Source: Hydra vulgaris | Taxonomy: Eukaryota; Cnidaria; Hydrozoa; Anthoathecata; Hydridae | NCBI RefSeq assembly: GCF_038396675.1 | Contig: NC_088921.1 | Location: 65,872,501 to 65,936,500, forward strand | Reading direction: 5' to 3' | DNA length: 64,000 nt | The notes under the pieces: generated by a model | Seen by the model: only the letters and a program-made list of their open reading frames with translations | What the model was told of the DNA's origin: nothing | Database searches by the model: none | Position numbers and translations under genes: made by a program | Shown here: one piece after another, positions 13,863-27,816 of the stretch | Layout: each line of letters opens with the position of its first letter | How positions within the stretch are numbered: the first letter of the stretch is position 1

Positions 13863-16080
13863 ACCATTAAGCACTCTAAGCTTTCTAAGCACTGGATTGG
13901 CACTAGTGTATTTAGTAGCATTTAATATAAGATGGCTTGCTTGTTTTTGTTTATTTAAGATACGCTTTAATTTTGATGGATAAGTGCTGACCCACGCAAT
14001 ATTACAATAACTGAAATAGCTATGGATAAATGAAAAGTAGATAAGTTTTAAGCAGTTTTTATTCAACATATGTCTTGTCTTGTACATAATTCCAATACTC
14101 TTTGAAATTTTATTTTCTAATAAATTAATGTGGTCTTTCCAACTTATTTGTTCGTCAAGTTAAACGCCTAAAATTTAATGCAGAATGTCCGTTGTAAATT
14201 AGTTTTTTCTATTGAAATATTTGGGAGTTTTAGGGGCAAAGTCTCAGATTTGAAGGATTTAGAAAAAAGAAGATATTTGATTTTAGTTTTATTTAGAGAT
14301 TGGCTTTTAACCATTCATTGAGGTCGTCAAGCTCACGATTCATAGTGATAAAGATTGACTCTATGTTTTAGTGGGTATAAAAAACCTAAGTGTCGTCAGC
14401 AAAAAGATTGAAATTTAATACACTAGAAGATAAGTAAATATCGTTTATATAGATCAATATAATCAATAATAAAGGCCCTAGAATAGATCCCTGTGGAACT
14501 CCGCTAGAAATGTTTTCTAGTTTAGTACAGGTTTTGTCATAAGATACAAATTGTTTGCGTTTATTAAGATAGGAAAAAAACCATTTATAATTGTTATTTT
14601 TGACTCCATAATTTCTAAGTTTGTAAAGAAGAATATTATGGTCCACAGTATTGAAGGCCTTTGAGAGGTCAATAAAAACCCCAAGAGTATATTGGTTGTT
14701 TTTAAATCCGTTTAAAATTTCTTTAACTAATTTAATTACTGCATGTTCTGTCGAGTGCCCTTTTCTAAATCCGTACTGATTATTATTATGCAATTTATGT
14801 TTTATAAAATAATTGTATAGCCTATTATGCTTTATTCTCCCTAGAATTTTAGAAAAACATGGAAGTATTGAGATAGGTCTATAATTAGATAATTTAGAAA
14901 TACCACCGTCTTTAAAAATTGGAACTACTCTTGCTAGTTTTAAAAGGTCAGGAAAAATTCCATTATTAAATGAAAGATTAAAAATAATTAGTAAGGGGTT
15001 TTCAATAATATCAGAAACTTCTTTAACAACCCTTGGGCTTATGTCATCAAGACCTGAGCTTTTGTTTGGTTTTAACATATTAAAAGCAAACCGAAGTTCA
15101 TCAGAAGATACTTCAAGCTCATCCATCACACAGTCCTCTTCTTTAATATATGATTTACAATTTTTATTTCCGGGAGTTATTTTATTTGCTAGGTTTTGAC
15201 CAACGTTTATAAAAAAATTATTAAAACTCTCTGCAAATAACTTTTCGCTTATTAATTACTGTTCTTTCATCTTCAGTGTATACATCGTTTGGTAAAGTAT
15301 TACCATGATCTTGTTTATTTTTTCCTATCACTTCCTTTATTATATCCCAAGTTTTTTTGTTATTACCAATATTATTTTGTAGTGATTTTGAGAAATGATT
15401 TTTTTTTAAGCTTTTCTTTTCAGGTTTTCAAACAGGTTTTTGTAATTTAAAATTTTTTTTCGTTTTGATAAGTTTTATTTTTTAAGAATTTTTCATATAG
15501 TCTTTGTTTTTTCTTTAAATACTTAATAAGCCCTTTTGTAATCCAGGGACTTTGCAGGCTTTTAAGCCTAATTTTTATTTCCTTCATCGGAAAAACTTTA
15601 TTGTAAGCATTAATGAACTCATTGTAAAAAAAAATCATAAGCTATATTAGCATCTTTGCAATTATTGAGTTGTTTCCAGTTTACTCTGTGTAAATAATTT
15701 CTAAACGCCTCAATATTATTTTAATTAATCTGCCTTTATACTTCCCTTCGTACATTGCATTTTTTTTCCTTTTTTAAAAAAATCCGAAATGAAAAAGATT
15801 GGAAAGTGGTCGCTTATATCACCTTTTATGATTCCGCTTTGAATGTTGCATGTTGTAAAGTTGTTAGTAAAAATATTATCAATGAGTGATTCGGTTTGAA
15901 GAGTTACACGAGTAGGTTTGTTAATAAAGGAAATAATGCTGTACTGAAATAGAGTGTTTGAGAAACGTTTTACATCGCTATCAGTTTTAACATTAGGAAG
16001 ATTTAGGTTATAGTCTACCGTGATGTAAGTTTGTTTGTGTTTATATTATTATTATTATATAATATTTTTCGTCAATATAA
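13863..16080 (-). mobile_element. CR1-type LINE, copy D (3' part)
   Basis: Minus-strand remnant from the end of the endonuclease domain through the reverse transcriptase. Seen are a decayed endonuclease end (NKPTRV, SLIDNIFTNN, ISDHFPIFF), the RT core (NYRPISILPCFSKIL, QYGFRKGHSTEHA, VFIDLSKAFNTVDH, SGVPQGSILGP) and the FADD box near 14390. The RT core has one long frame at 14386-15129, but other parts are frameshifted. At the 3' side it is cut at the Tc1 junction. At the 5' side it stops within the endonuclease at the 3' tail of element E. Copy F continues the missing 5' side beyond E, so D and F may be halves of one element. Confidence 0.88.
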
Positions 16081-19000
16081 TTTTTTTTTTTTACAAAACT
16101 GTTAACGTAACAAATTGACTGGAGCAAGCAGAAGACGATGGTCTTATCATCTTGCCCCGTTAATTTCAATTATGTTTTACAATCAATATCAATTAAATAT
16201 AAGATAAACACAAATTATAAGATATTTAAATATATATAAATATAAGAACTCGTATAAGTAAAATAGCCAAGTAAATGTATCATTATAAATATAAATACAA
16301 TTAAATGCATTTTTATAAATATAACCATAATCATTTTCAGCTATTGTGTAAATGGAAAGAAAAAAAAAAAAATTTCAAGACGTGTGAAAGTTTTTTTAAA
16401 AATAAGAGATTGTTTCAGTAATGGTCAAGTAACTATTGTTTAACAACGCATTTAAAATATTGAAAAGAATTTATCGTTTTAATCTTATTTGTGAGAAATG
16501 AGTTCCACAATTGTGGTCCTCTTCTAGATATTGAGAATTGGGATTGACTCAAACACATTTTTGGAATATAGTAGTTCTGCTTAGAATGTTTTGTTTCGTA
16601 TTTATGATCAATAAGTTGGAAGTAATTATGGAATATTTTTGGGACCAAATTATTTTTTACTTTGAACATAAATTGAAGGATGCTATAGATGTTTTGTTCA
16701 TAAATATTAAGAACTCTCAGTTCTTTCATTATTTGTTTAGCACTAACATATCCATTTGTGAAATTGCGGCATGCTTGCTTTTGTTTTTTATAGACTAAGG
16801 CTAGTTTTGATTGGTAAGTACTTGCCCAGGCAACATTGCAGTAGCTAATGTAGCTATGAACAAATGCAAAGTATAAACTTTTAAGACATACTTTATTTAA
16901 AATATACTTAGTTTTATGCATAATCCCAATGCTTTTAGATATTTTATTTTCTAACAACTTGATATGCTCTTTCCAGCTAATAAGTTCATCTAAGTTCATC
17001 TAGAATAACTCCTAAAAACTTCACAGAAAATGCTCTTTATAATATTGTTTTGTGAGCTAAAATATCCGGAAGTTTTAATGGTAATGTGTCTGAATTTGAT
17101 GGTTTTGTGAAAAGAATGTGTTTACTTTTTTCAATGTTCAAGGAAAGTTTGTTAGCTTTCAACCAATCGCTTAGCCCTTCAAGCTCCTGATTTACTATGC
17201 TGAAAAATAGTTTTAATATTTGAGTGGGTGTAGAAAGCTTGGGTGTCATCTGCAAAAAGAATGAAATTCAGTATACGTGAAGACAAAAATATGTCGTTAA
17301 TATAGACAAGAAAAAGCAAAGGACCTAGAATAGATTTCTGGGGAACGCCACAAGTAATGGTTTGAAGGGAAGTGTAAGTTTTATTGTAATATAAAGCTTG
17401 TTTACGATTGTTTAGATAGCATCTAAACCATTTTAGATTTTCATTTTTTATACCATAATTACTAAGTTTGTATAGAAGGTACTTGTGATTCACTGTATCA
17501 AACGCCTTTGACAGATCGATAAATACTCCAAGTGTATATTGATTATTGTCAAACCCATTCAAAATTTCGTTGACTAACTTTATTACTGCATGTTCAGTTG
17601 AATTGTCTTTTTTAAATCCGTATTGGTTATTAAAAAGGATATTGTGATTTTGGAGGTATGAAAAAAGTCTGTTGTACATAATGCGTTTTAGTCGAGAAGC
17701 ATGAAAGTATCGAAATAGGCCTATAGTTTGATAAAGTAGAGTTATCTTCGCTTTTATATATCGGAACTTCGCGTGCTAATTTTAAGTGTTCAGGAAAAAC
17801 TCCACTTTTTAATGAGAGATTAAAGATATACAATAGGGGATATTCAATAACATCATAAACTTCTTTAACCACATGAGAGCTGATATCATCAAGGCCCGGA
17901 CTCTTTTTTGATTGTACTGTTTTAAATGCGTTTCGAAGCTCATCAGAAGATAAGTCAAACTCGTTCATTACAAAGTCCACTTCTTTTAAATACGATTTAA
18001 ATATTTTTTTTACTTTGAGTTATTTTATTAGCTAGTGTGTTTCCGATGTTTGTAAAATAATTGTTAAAACTTTCAAGAATCTTTTTTTGATCATTAAATT
18101 TTGATCAATGTTTTTGTTATCAATATTTAAATGGTTTGGCAGGATATTACCTGGATCAATCTTTTTCTTTCCTATTACTACTTTTATAACATCCCATGTT
18201 TTTTTATTATTACCAATATTATTTTGTAAAAGATTTGAATAATAATTTTTTTTAGCTTATTTCTTAAGTTTTTCAAAAAGGTTTTTATAAGTTTTATATT
18301 TTTTTTCATTTTTGTAGGTTGTTTTTTTTAAATATTTTTCGTAGAGTTTTTGCTTTTTTTTTGGAAGATTTGATGAAGCCTTGTGAAATCCATGGACTTT
18401 GTAAATTTTTGAGCTTGACTCTTTTTTCTTGTTTTGGAAATGCTTTTTCATAAGCATTATTGAACTCACAGATAAAATGTTCATAGCTTTATTTGCGTCT
18501 TTGTAGTTAATAAGTTGTTGCCAGTTTATTAGCGATAAGTGACCGCGAAAAATTTTTATACTATTTTTATTTATTTCCCTTTTCTTCATATATATTATTT
18601 TGTTTGGTATCCCATCAGATTTTTGTTTGTATATTGAATTAGAAGTAAAAAAGATTGGAAAATGATCACTTACATCGGTTTTTATGATCCCACTTTGTGT
18701 GTTATATTTTGAAAAATTATTAGTAAAGATATTGTCAATGAGTGTTTTAGTTTGATGTGTAACACGAGTTGGCTTGTTAACTAATGGTAATATACCATGT
18801 TGATGAAGAATATTTATAAAGCGTTTAACTTTATTATCAGTTTTTATGTCTGAAAGGTTTATATTGAAGTCCCCCATTAAGTATAGTTGTTTATTTCTTA
18901 CTGTTTCTAAATACTGCTCTAAATATTTTTCAAACAATTTTATATTACCACTAGGTGGTCTATACATTGCAGTTAAAAAAACTTTTTGTACTTTTTTCTT

Positions 19001-20740
19001 ATTATTAATCAGTTCTAAGGTTAATGAATCCCATTCTTCACTACAATGGCTAAGATTTTCTGCTTTTTTAAATTGCAGTGTATTGTGGATAAAAAAACAT
19101 ATTCCGCCACCCATACCTTTACATCTGTTTGATGAATTTAATTGTACCCTGTAAATTGAAGATTCGAATTTGGAATCTTCATCTTGACACCAAGTTTCTA
19201 TAAGGCACATTACCTTAAATTCACAGTTTATGTTATGTAACATAGACTTAGAATTTTCAAATTTTTTTTTTCAGACTTCTAATGTTTAAAGTTAATGACG
19301 TAAATGATGGTTGCGTTGAGCCTATATAACAAGAAACTTCCTCAACATTACAGTAACAAGACTCAATATCAATATTCTCAAAAAGATTTATATCAGGATC
19401 ATTATTTTTATTCAAAAGTAGTGTATTTTTCTTATCAAAAATCTCAAAAGTTTTTGTTTTAGTTATTTTATCAGTCATTTTTGTTATTAAATTTCTGTAT
19501 CTCTTTTATGATAATGAAAATTAATTTTTTTACTTAACTATATATCTTTTATTTTTTTTTTATTTTTTTTTTTATACTGTTAATTAGGTGCCCCAAGAAG
19601 TCCTAACGGTCTTGTCACAGAGCACCGCGGAAGTGCATTTAACCAGGAAGTTCACGCCTCCTTCCTTACCATGACGCGAAAACATGTCCAAGGCTCGTTT
19701 CGAACCTGGATCTCTTGCTTATAACGCAACCGCTCTAACCACTGCGCCACGGCTGCACAACTATATCTTTCTTTGTAGATACGTTTTTTAGTTTAATAAT
19801 TTTATCGTACCTTAATCCGACATTTTCTCCCTTTTCTCTTCTTTGTTTTGCCTCAATAAACAATTTCTTCCTTATAATTGCTGTCTCACGAGAATAATCT
19901 TCATTGATATAGATGTTTAGTCCCTTTAGGCGATGAGCTTCTTTTAGAATTTTAACTTTATCTTTATATCTAAGTAGTTTCATTTTTATAGTTCTCGGTC
20001 GTCCTTCTTTTTTGTAACCTGTGCGGTGAGCTCTATCAATTTCAACTTCGTTGACTCTTAAAGTATTAGAGAATAGTTTTAAAACTTTATCTTCGGTCTC
20101 ATCCCAGGTTTCGTTTATAATTTCAGTAATACCTTCTATTCTAAGGTTATTTCGTCATGATCGATTTTCTAATATCCTATTTTTCTCGCTAATATCTTTT
20201 ATAGGGCTTTCGTTCTCTAAGTTATTACATTCCGTTTTAATTTTTTGGTCGATTAAATGTTCGTGAAAGTTAAGACTATCTTTTAATTCATCAAGTTCTT
20301 TTTCTAATTTGTTTATTTTGTTTATACTTTCCGCCGATTTGTCTTTAATAATCGATCATTTGTTATTTTTAAATTGGAGCTTAAAATCTCAACAAAGTTT
20401 TTTTCTTGTTGCCTCAGCATTATTTTAGTTTCTTGTATTTGTATTCGCTGAACATTTCTGTCAACATTTTCTTTATGTCTGATTTTGTTACTGCCATAAT
20501 AATCTTTTTGATTTGCTATCAGCAAGGTGCGATTTTAATAATACAATATAAATATATTAGACACTTTCTGTTGAAGTACAATTCGATACTTTGCAATTAT
20601 TACTACGATAAGAATGGATTCAAAAATTAAATAATTTCACGTGGTTAATTAAGTTTTACTTTTTTTAAGTAGCATTTTAAGTGTTTTAAAAAAGATTTCT
20701 TATTTCCGCATGGCGGTCGAAACAGTTATTAAAATGTTTT
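16081..20740 (-). mobile_element. CR1-type LINE, copy E (ORF1, ORF2 and 3' tail)
   Basis: Nearly complete but decayed element read from the minus strand. ORF1 starts near 20497 (MAVTKSDIKKML). It has a coiled-coil stretch and then an L1-ORF1-like region (EIDRAHRTG, YINEDYSRET, RYDKII) down to about 19760. ORF2 starts near 19478. Its endonuclease domain (IETWC, YRPPSG, GDFNIN, SDHFPIFF) lies in a long frame at 18257-19243. RT motifs are at 17180-17980 (NYRPISIL, QYGFKKDNSTEH, VFIDLSKAFDTV, FADD), and the thumb and C-terminal region continue to 16433. Frameshifts and stops separate these parts. The 3' UTR ends in an A-run at about 16080-16092. A SINE sits between ORF1 and ORF2. Confidence 0.9.
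19548..19758 (-). mobile_element. tRNA-derived SINE with target-site duplication
   Basis: Read from the minus strand, the segment starts with a tRNA-like head of about 70 bases. It has a Pol III A box (TGGCGCAGTGGTTAGAGC) and B box (GGTTCGAAAC), and the loop between gives a possible TAT anticodon. A short body follows, then an A-rich tail at 19550-19575. Direct repeats AACTATATATCTTTT (19535-19549) and AACTATATCTTTCT (19759-19772) flank it and fit a target-site duplication. It is inserted near the end of ORF1 of LINE E, so it is younger than that element. Family name not known to me. Confidence 0.85.
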
Positions 20741-22480
<1,740 letters not shown>

Positions 22481-22676
22481 TAGTATAAAAATTAACTCTC
22501 ATAACAAATTTGGATGAAACTGTAAATTGTTTTCTGCATATTATATCGCGTTTTTTCTTCAATAAGTTATAGTTTTTAGTATAAAGAAATGCCTTTATAT
22601 TATGCAGCAGTTAGCTGCACAAATACCAGTGGAGTAGCCGATAAAAATGTGTCCTTTTTTCGTTTTCCAAGAGACA

Positions 22677-22730
22677 AAGAAAGATAAATATTTAACTTTA
22701 CTATTAGTAAGTTAAATATTTATCTTTCTT
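22677..22730. repeat. Short-loop inverted repeat, 22-bp perfect arms
   Basis: Left arm 22677-22698 and right arm 22709-22730 are exact reverse complements with a 10-nt loop. It lies at the end of the first THAP exon and puts a stop in the frame. Confidence 0.9.
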
Positions 22731-22860
22731 AGTAATACTAAGCATTATGATTTAAGTACTTAATTTATATAATTTAGTACTTAATATATATATATATATT
22801 TTTTTTAATTTATCACATTATTTTTGTAACACAAAATTAAAGTAGGCTATTGTGCAACTT

Positions 22861-22913
22861 TTCAAACTTATGACATAAGTTTGAACAAATACACATAAGT
22901 TATGTGTATTTGT
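22861..22913. repeat. Two adjacent perfect hairpins
   Basis: First hairpin 22861-22885: 10-bp arms and a 5-nt loop. Second hairpin 22884-22914: 14-bp perfect arms and a 3-nt loop. Both are in the intron-like gap of the THAP transposase. Confidence 0.8.
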
Positions 22914-24005
22914 TTTCTTTTAGAATAAGTTTTTGTTTTCATTTTATCGAGTTATTTTACTGATTAATTTATGTAATGTAATTGTAATTCAATAAGTATG
23001 CAACGAAAAGTATATGTTATTCTTATTTTTAAAGGTGCAAGAAATGGGTTATAAATTGTAGAAGAGGAGATCTAGATAGAAAGTCTGTTGAAGTTTTGAA
23101 CAAAGAATATCGTTTGTGTAGTAACCATTTTGAAAGTTCAATGTACTATTTTACAAACAATGGAGGAAAACGTCTGCTTTATAATGCAATCCCTACATTT
23201 TTTAATGTTCCCAATCGACCACCATCTGTAGGAGAAAAAAGAAAACCACCTACCAAAAGAAATCATTTGCCTTTAAAAGTTAAAAAAATACAAAATGAAA
23301 ATAATGATAGTAAAGTTGAAAACACTCAAGCCAATATAGAAACTGTAAATATAAAAAAGTACAGAAAAGTCTAAAATTTATTGCGTACATCTCGTGTTAC
23401 AATATGCAGGCTACGAAAAAAAATAAAACTATTAGAGAAATAGCAATAACTCAATTAATCTTATTTTAGATTTATCTAAAAACTTTCTTTCAGATGATCA
23501 ACAAAAATTTTTTACAAGTCAAATAAAAATGAGTTACCGCCATAAAAAAGGAAATCGTTGGACAATATCGGATAAATTACTTGGACTACGAGTTATTTTT
23601 CATAGTCCACAAATTTATAAAATGTTAAGTACTATATTTTCTTTACCAAGTCGCAACACATTGAAATTGTTTCTAACAAGAGCTTATGGCGATATGCCAA
23701 CTGGATTCTCACAAAAGTTGTTTACTTTACTAAAACTTCGTGTTAATAACATGAATCAACATTATCGTAATTGCAGTTTAGTATTAGATGAGATGGCACT
23801 TAAACAACACTTAGATTATGATAAAAGTGTAGATGTTGTTTTTGGAATAAAGAACAAGAAACCACTGAATCAAGCTCTAGTTTTTATTATCAGAGGTATT
23901 GCCACTAAATGGAAACAACCAGTTGCATATTTTTTCAGTAACTCAACTGTTTCAACAGTTAATCTTATTAAGTTTATTCAAGAAGCTATATCAAAAGTTT
24001 GTCAG

Positions 24006-24136
24006 ATTGTCAGATCAGGTTATTGTCAGATCATGTTATCCTGTTGTTCATTGTTAATCATTGTTAATCATCCTGTTGTTCATATTAATCATTGTCAGAT
24101 CAGGTTATACTGCTACTGGTAACATGTACAATCTGC
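24006..24136. repeat. Small tandem repeats at the 5' junction of LINE copy B
   Basis: Repeated GTCAGATCAGGTTAT and CCTGTTGTTCATTGTTAATC motifs lie between the interrupted transposase frame and the first bases shared with LINE copy C. They may be element 5' sequence or an insertion-associated repeat. Confidence 0.6.
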
Positions 24137-27100
24137 TTCATGTCCTGCTGCCTTGTAGGATACGCCTTTTTAGGCTAAGGCTAGGAGATGCCAACTCCGA
24201 TTTAAAACACCCCCAGCCTTGGGGCTCTTGGTTGAGTAAAGGCTAGAGATGGTGTCTCGATAAAAATACTCATCTTGGGCAGATGTTAAATGCACCCAGC
24301 TACTGTCTTGTAGAAGGCCTCCGAGGCAAAAACTTAAGGGGTAAACAGATTCTATCTGTTGACCAGCCTCGCACCCCTTCTTCATCTATTAGGCTGGCGC
24401 AGATGTATTTTTAATACATTGTTTCCAGTTAAGGATGTTGAATACTGGATCTTCTTGACTCAATGCATGGGTTTGCTTGTGTCACTGTTTTTATGACTAA
24501 GCAACTCATTCTATTATCTCCTTATGAGGGTACAGCTCTAAAACTCAGTTTTATGGTTCTGAGGCCGGCTGGTAGTCAGGTTTCCCGAACGCTGTGGTAG
24601 CTCTCAGAGAGGCTGATTCCATCAACAGCTGAAAAATATCAAAGTACTAACAGTGCCATGTTGCGCATGGATGGTGTCCCTGTTTGTACTTTTGGTGTGC
24701 ATTGCGGAGGCCACATTTGGAGCCCTTTGTTACGGCTTAGGGTTTATTAGTAGTAATGAGGCAATTGCTTGGGCTATTAAACGGTGTTCTGAGTACTATC
24801 TATGCTTTGAGTCAAGTTCTTCAATCTAATTTAAAAATAAATAAAGTCACAAAAACTATAAAACACAAAAAACCATCATCATCAGCAAGTCCTCTAAACC
24901 TATCATTCACTAATATTCGTGGTCTTCGAAGTAACTTTTCTTCTGTTGAGTCTTATCTCTTGCAAAGTTCACCAGACCTACTTGCTCTTTGTGAGACTAA
25001 TTTAAGTTCAGCTGTCTCCTCTTGTGATCTTAGTGTTGATGGTTATCTTCCTCTGATTCGTAAAGACTCCAATAGTCACATGCTAGGCCTCGGCAATTAC
25101 ATTCGTAAGAATTCACCCATTTGTCGTGAAACTAGGTTTGAATCCACAGACTATTCTTTCATGCGCTTTTGTTTAGCACGACTTCACTCTATTGCCTTTC
25201 TCTTTGTTCTATATCGCTCTCCTTCATCTCAAGACTGCACTTTTTTTGATGTTATTTCTGATCATATTGACCAAGCCCTCTCTCTTTATCCATCAGCTAA
25301 TATAGTTGTTGTCGGTGACTTTAATGCTCACCACTCTGAATGGCTTGGCTCTAGTGTCAGTGACTCTGCAGGCATTAAAGCCCACAACTTTTGCCTTTCT
25401 CAATCCCTAACTCAAATAGTCAACTTTCCAACTCGCTTTCCTGACAACCCTAATCATTTACCTTCTCTACTCGACTTATGTCTTGTTTCTGATCCTAGTC
25501 AGTGCTCAGTTTCTCCGCATTCACCCTTAGGTTCTTCTGATCACAGTTTGATCTCTCTAAAACTAATATCTTATTCTTCTTCATCACCTGAATCCCCCTA
25601 TTACCGAACCTCTTTCAACTACAGTAAAGCTGACTGGGATTCTTTCCGTGACTTTCTTCGTGATGGCCCTTGGGTAGAAATCTTTCAACTTCCTGTCGAC
25701 AAATGTGCTTCTTACATAACTTCGTGGATTCAGACTGGCATGGAATCTTTTATTCCCTCTCGACGATTCCAGGTCAAGCCTCACTCTCCTCCATGGTTTT
25801 CTTCACACTGTGCTGCTGCGATTGCCAATCGAAACCGTTACTTCCATATTTATCAGCAAAACAATTCTCCAGAAAACAGACGTCTGTTTATTACTGCTAG
25901 AAACAATTGTAAAAAGGTTTTGTCTAACGCCAAAACCCGCTATTCTCAGGTCATGAAATCTCGTATCTCATCTCAAAAATTAGGCTCTCGTGACTTCTGG
26001 AGAATCTTTAATAATATCAATAATAAGGGCAAATCTATAATTCCACCTCTCTTGTATGGTTCAGACTTTGTCACCTCACCTAAAGACAAAGCCGAACTGT
26101 TTGCTAAAAACTTTTCATCAATATCATCTCTTGATTCCACTAATTGCGTTCTACCTGATATTGCCAAAAAACAGATTGATCCATTGCTTGACATTCATAT
26201 CACTCCAGCATCTGTATCTAAAGTGATTTCCTGCCTAGACTCTTCTACAGCATGTGGCCCAGACAACATACCTGTTATTGTCTTGCAGAAGTGTTCTCCT
26301 GAGCTGTCGTCTATACTCTCAAAACTATTCAACAAGTGCTTATCAGAGTCTTGTTTTCCAGCCTGCTGGAAAGCCGCATCTGTTATCCCTACCTTCAAAA
26401 ATTCTGGAGAGCGATCTGATTCGTCTAACTACCGTCCCATAAGTCTTCTTCCTATCATAAGCAAGGTTTTTGAATCTTTAATTAACAAACACTTAATTTC
26501 TCATCTTGAATCTAATAACTTACTTTCTGAACATCAATATGGGTTTCGATCTTCTCGTTCTACAGCTGATTTGCTAACAGTAATAACTGACAGGTTTTAT
26601 CGTGCATAAGATGAAGGTGGAGAGGTTAAGGCCATCGCTCTTGACATTTCAAAAGCTTTTGATAAAGTTTGGCATGCAGGTCTTCTTCATAAGCTTTCTT
26701 CTTATAGTGTATCCGGCAACATCTTTAAGATCATTGAATCCTTCCTTTTCAACCGTAGCATAAAAGTTGTCCTCGATGGACAACACTCTTCTTCTTATTC
26801 TGTAACTTCAGGGGTTCCTCAAGGTTCTATCCTTGGCCCTATACTCTTTTTAATTTACATTAACGATCTTCCAAATATTCTCACATCTAAGGTGGCATTG
26901 TTTGCTGATGATACTACCATTTATTCTTGTCGTGATAAGAAACCAACACCCTCTGATTGCTTGGAGGGGGCATTTGAACTTGAAAAGGATCTCACTTCTG
27001 CTACAGCATGGGGCTCACAGTGGCTGGTGAACTTTAATTCAGATAAAACTCAATTTTTTTCAGCCAATCGTTACCGCAATAATTTAGATCTTCCTATATT

Positions 27101-27816
27101 TATGAACGGTGATGTACTCGATGAGTCACCTACTCTTCATCTTCTAGGATTAACTCTTACTTCCAATCTTTCTTGGAAACCATATATCAAATCAGTTGCA
27201 AAATTAGCATCTGCTAAGGTTGCATCTCTTTATCGAGCTCGCCACTTTCTTACTCTGGATTCTATTCTCTATCTCTATAAATCTCAAATCCGGCCTTGTA
27301 TGGAATACTGTTGCCATATCTGGGGCGGATCTTCTAATGATGCCCTTTCTCTTTTAGACAAGGTGCAAAAACGCATTGTAAACATAGTTGGACCTGCTCT
27401 TGCAGCCAACCTTCAACCATTATCACATCGTTGTAATGTTGCTTCTCTTTCTCTTTTCTACAAATACTATAATGGGCAGTGCTCTAAAGAGCTAGCGTCT
27501 CTTGTGCCATCTACTAAAATTCATTCTCGTGTTACTCGTCATTCAATTAAGTGTCATCCTTTTTCTGTGACTGTTTCTAAGTGCTCCAAAAACGCTTATT
27601 CTTCTAGTTTTTTTCCTCGAACATCACTTCTTTGGAATTTGCTTCCTTCATCTTGCTTTCCTGATTGGTATAATTTGCAATCTTTTAAATCGTCCGTCAA
27701 TCGTTATCTTGCTCTACAATCTTCATTTTTTCTCTTACAGTAACTTCCAACTTTAATTAGTTGCTGCTTGCAGCCTTGTTGGAAGCGAAGATGTTTAAAA
27801 AAAAAAAAAAAAAAAA
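24137..27816 (+). mobile_element. Family-1 LINE, copy B (almost intact)
   Basis: Non-LTR retrotransposon inserted into the P-type transposase. A 5' UTR of about 620 bp precedes ORF2 at 24756-27743, a single frame of 995 codons broken only by TAA at 26607. The apurinic-type endonuclease comes first (NIRGLRSNF, LLALCETN, VVVGDFNAHH, GSSDHSLISL). The RT domain follows (YRPISLLPIISKVFE, HQYGFRSSRSTADL, ALDISKAFDKVW, SGVPQGSILGP, ALFADDTTIYS). A short 3' UTR and an A-run at 27798-27816 end it. No separate ORF1 is seen. The host frame resumes at 27817, and the target duplication is at most a few bases. Jockey/CR1-like by motif order. A single stop suggests a recent insertion. Confidence 0.93.

Noticed and set aside
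19690..19757. A functional tRNA gene (TAT anticodon) on the minus strand
   Set aside because: The A and B boxes are present, but the anticodon stem has a mismatch, the sequence continues into a SINE body and A-tail, and a target duplication flanks the whole unit.
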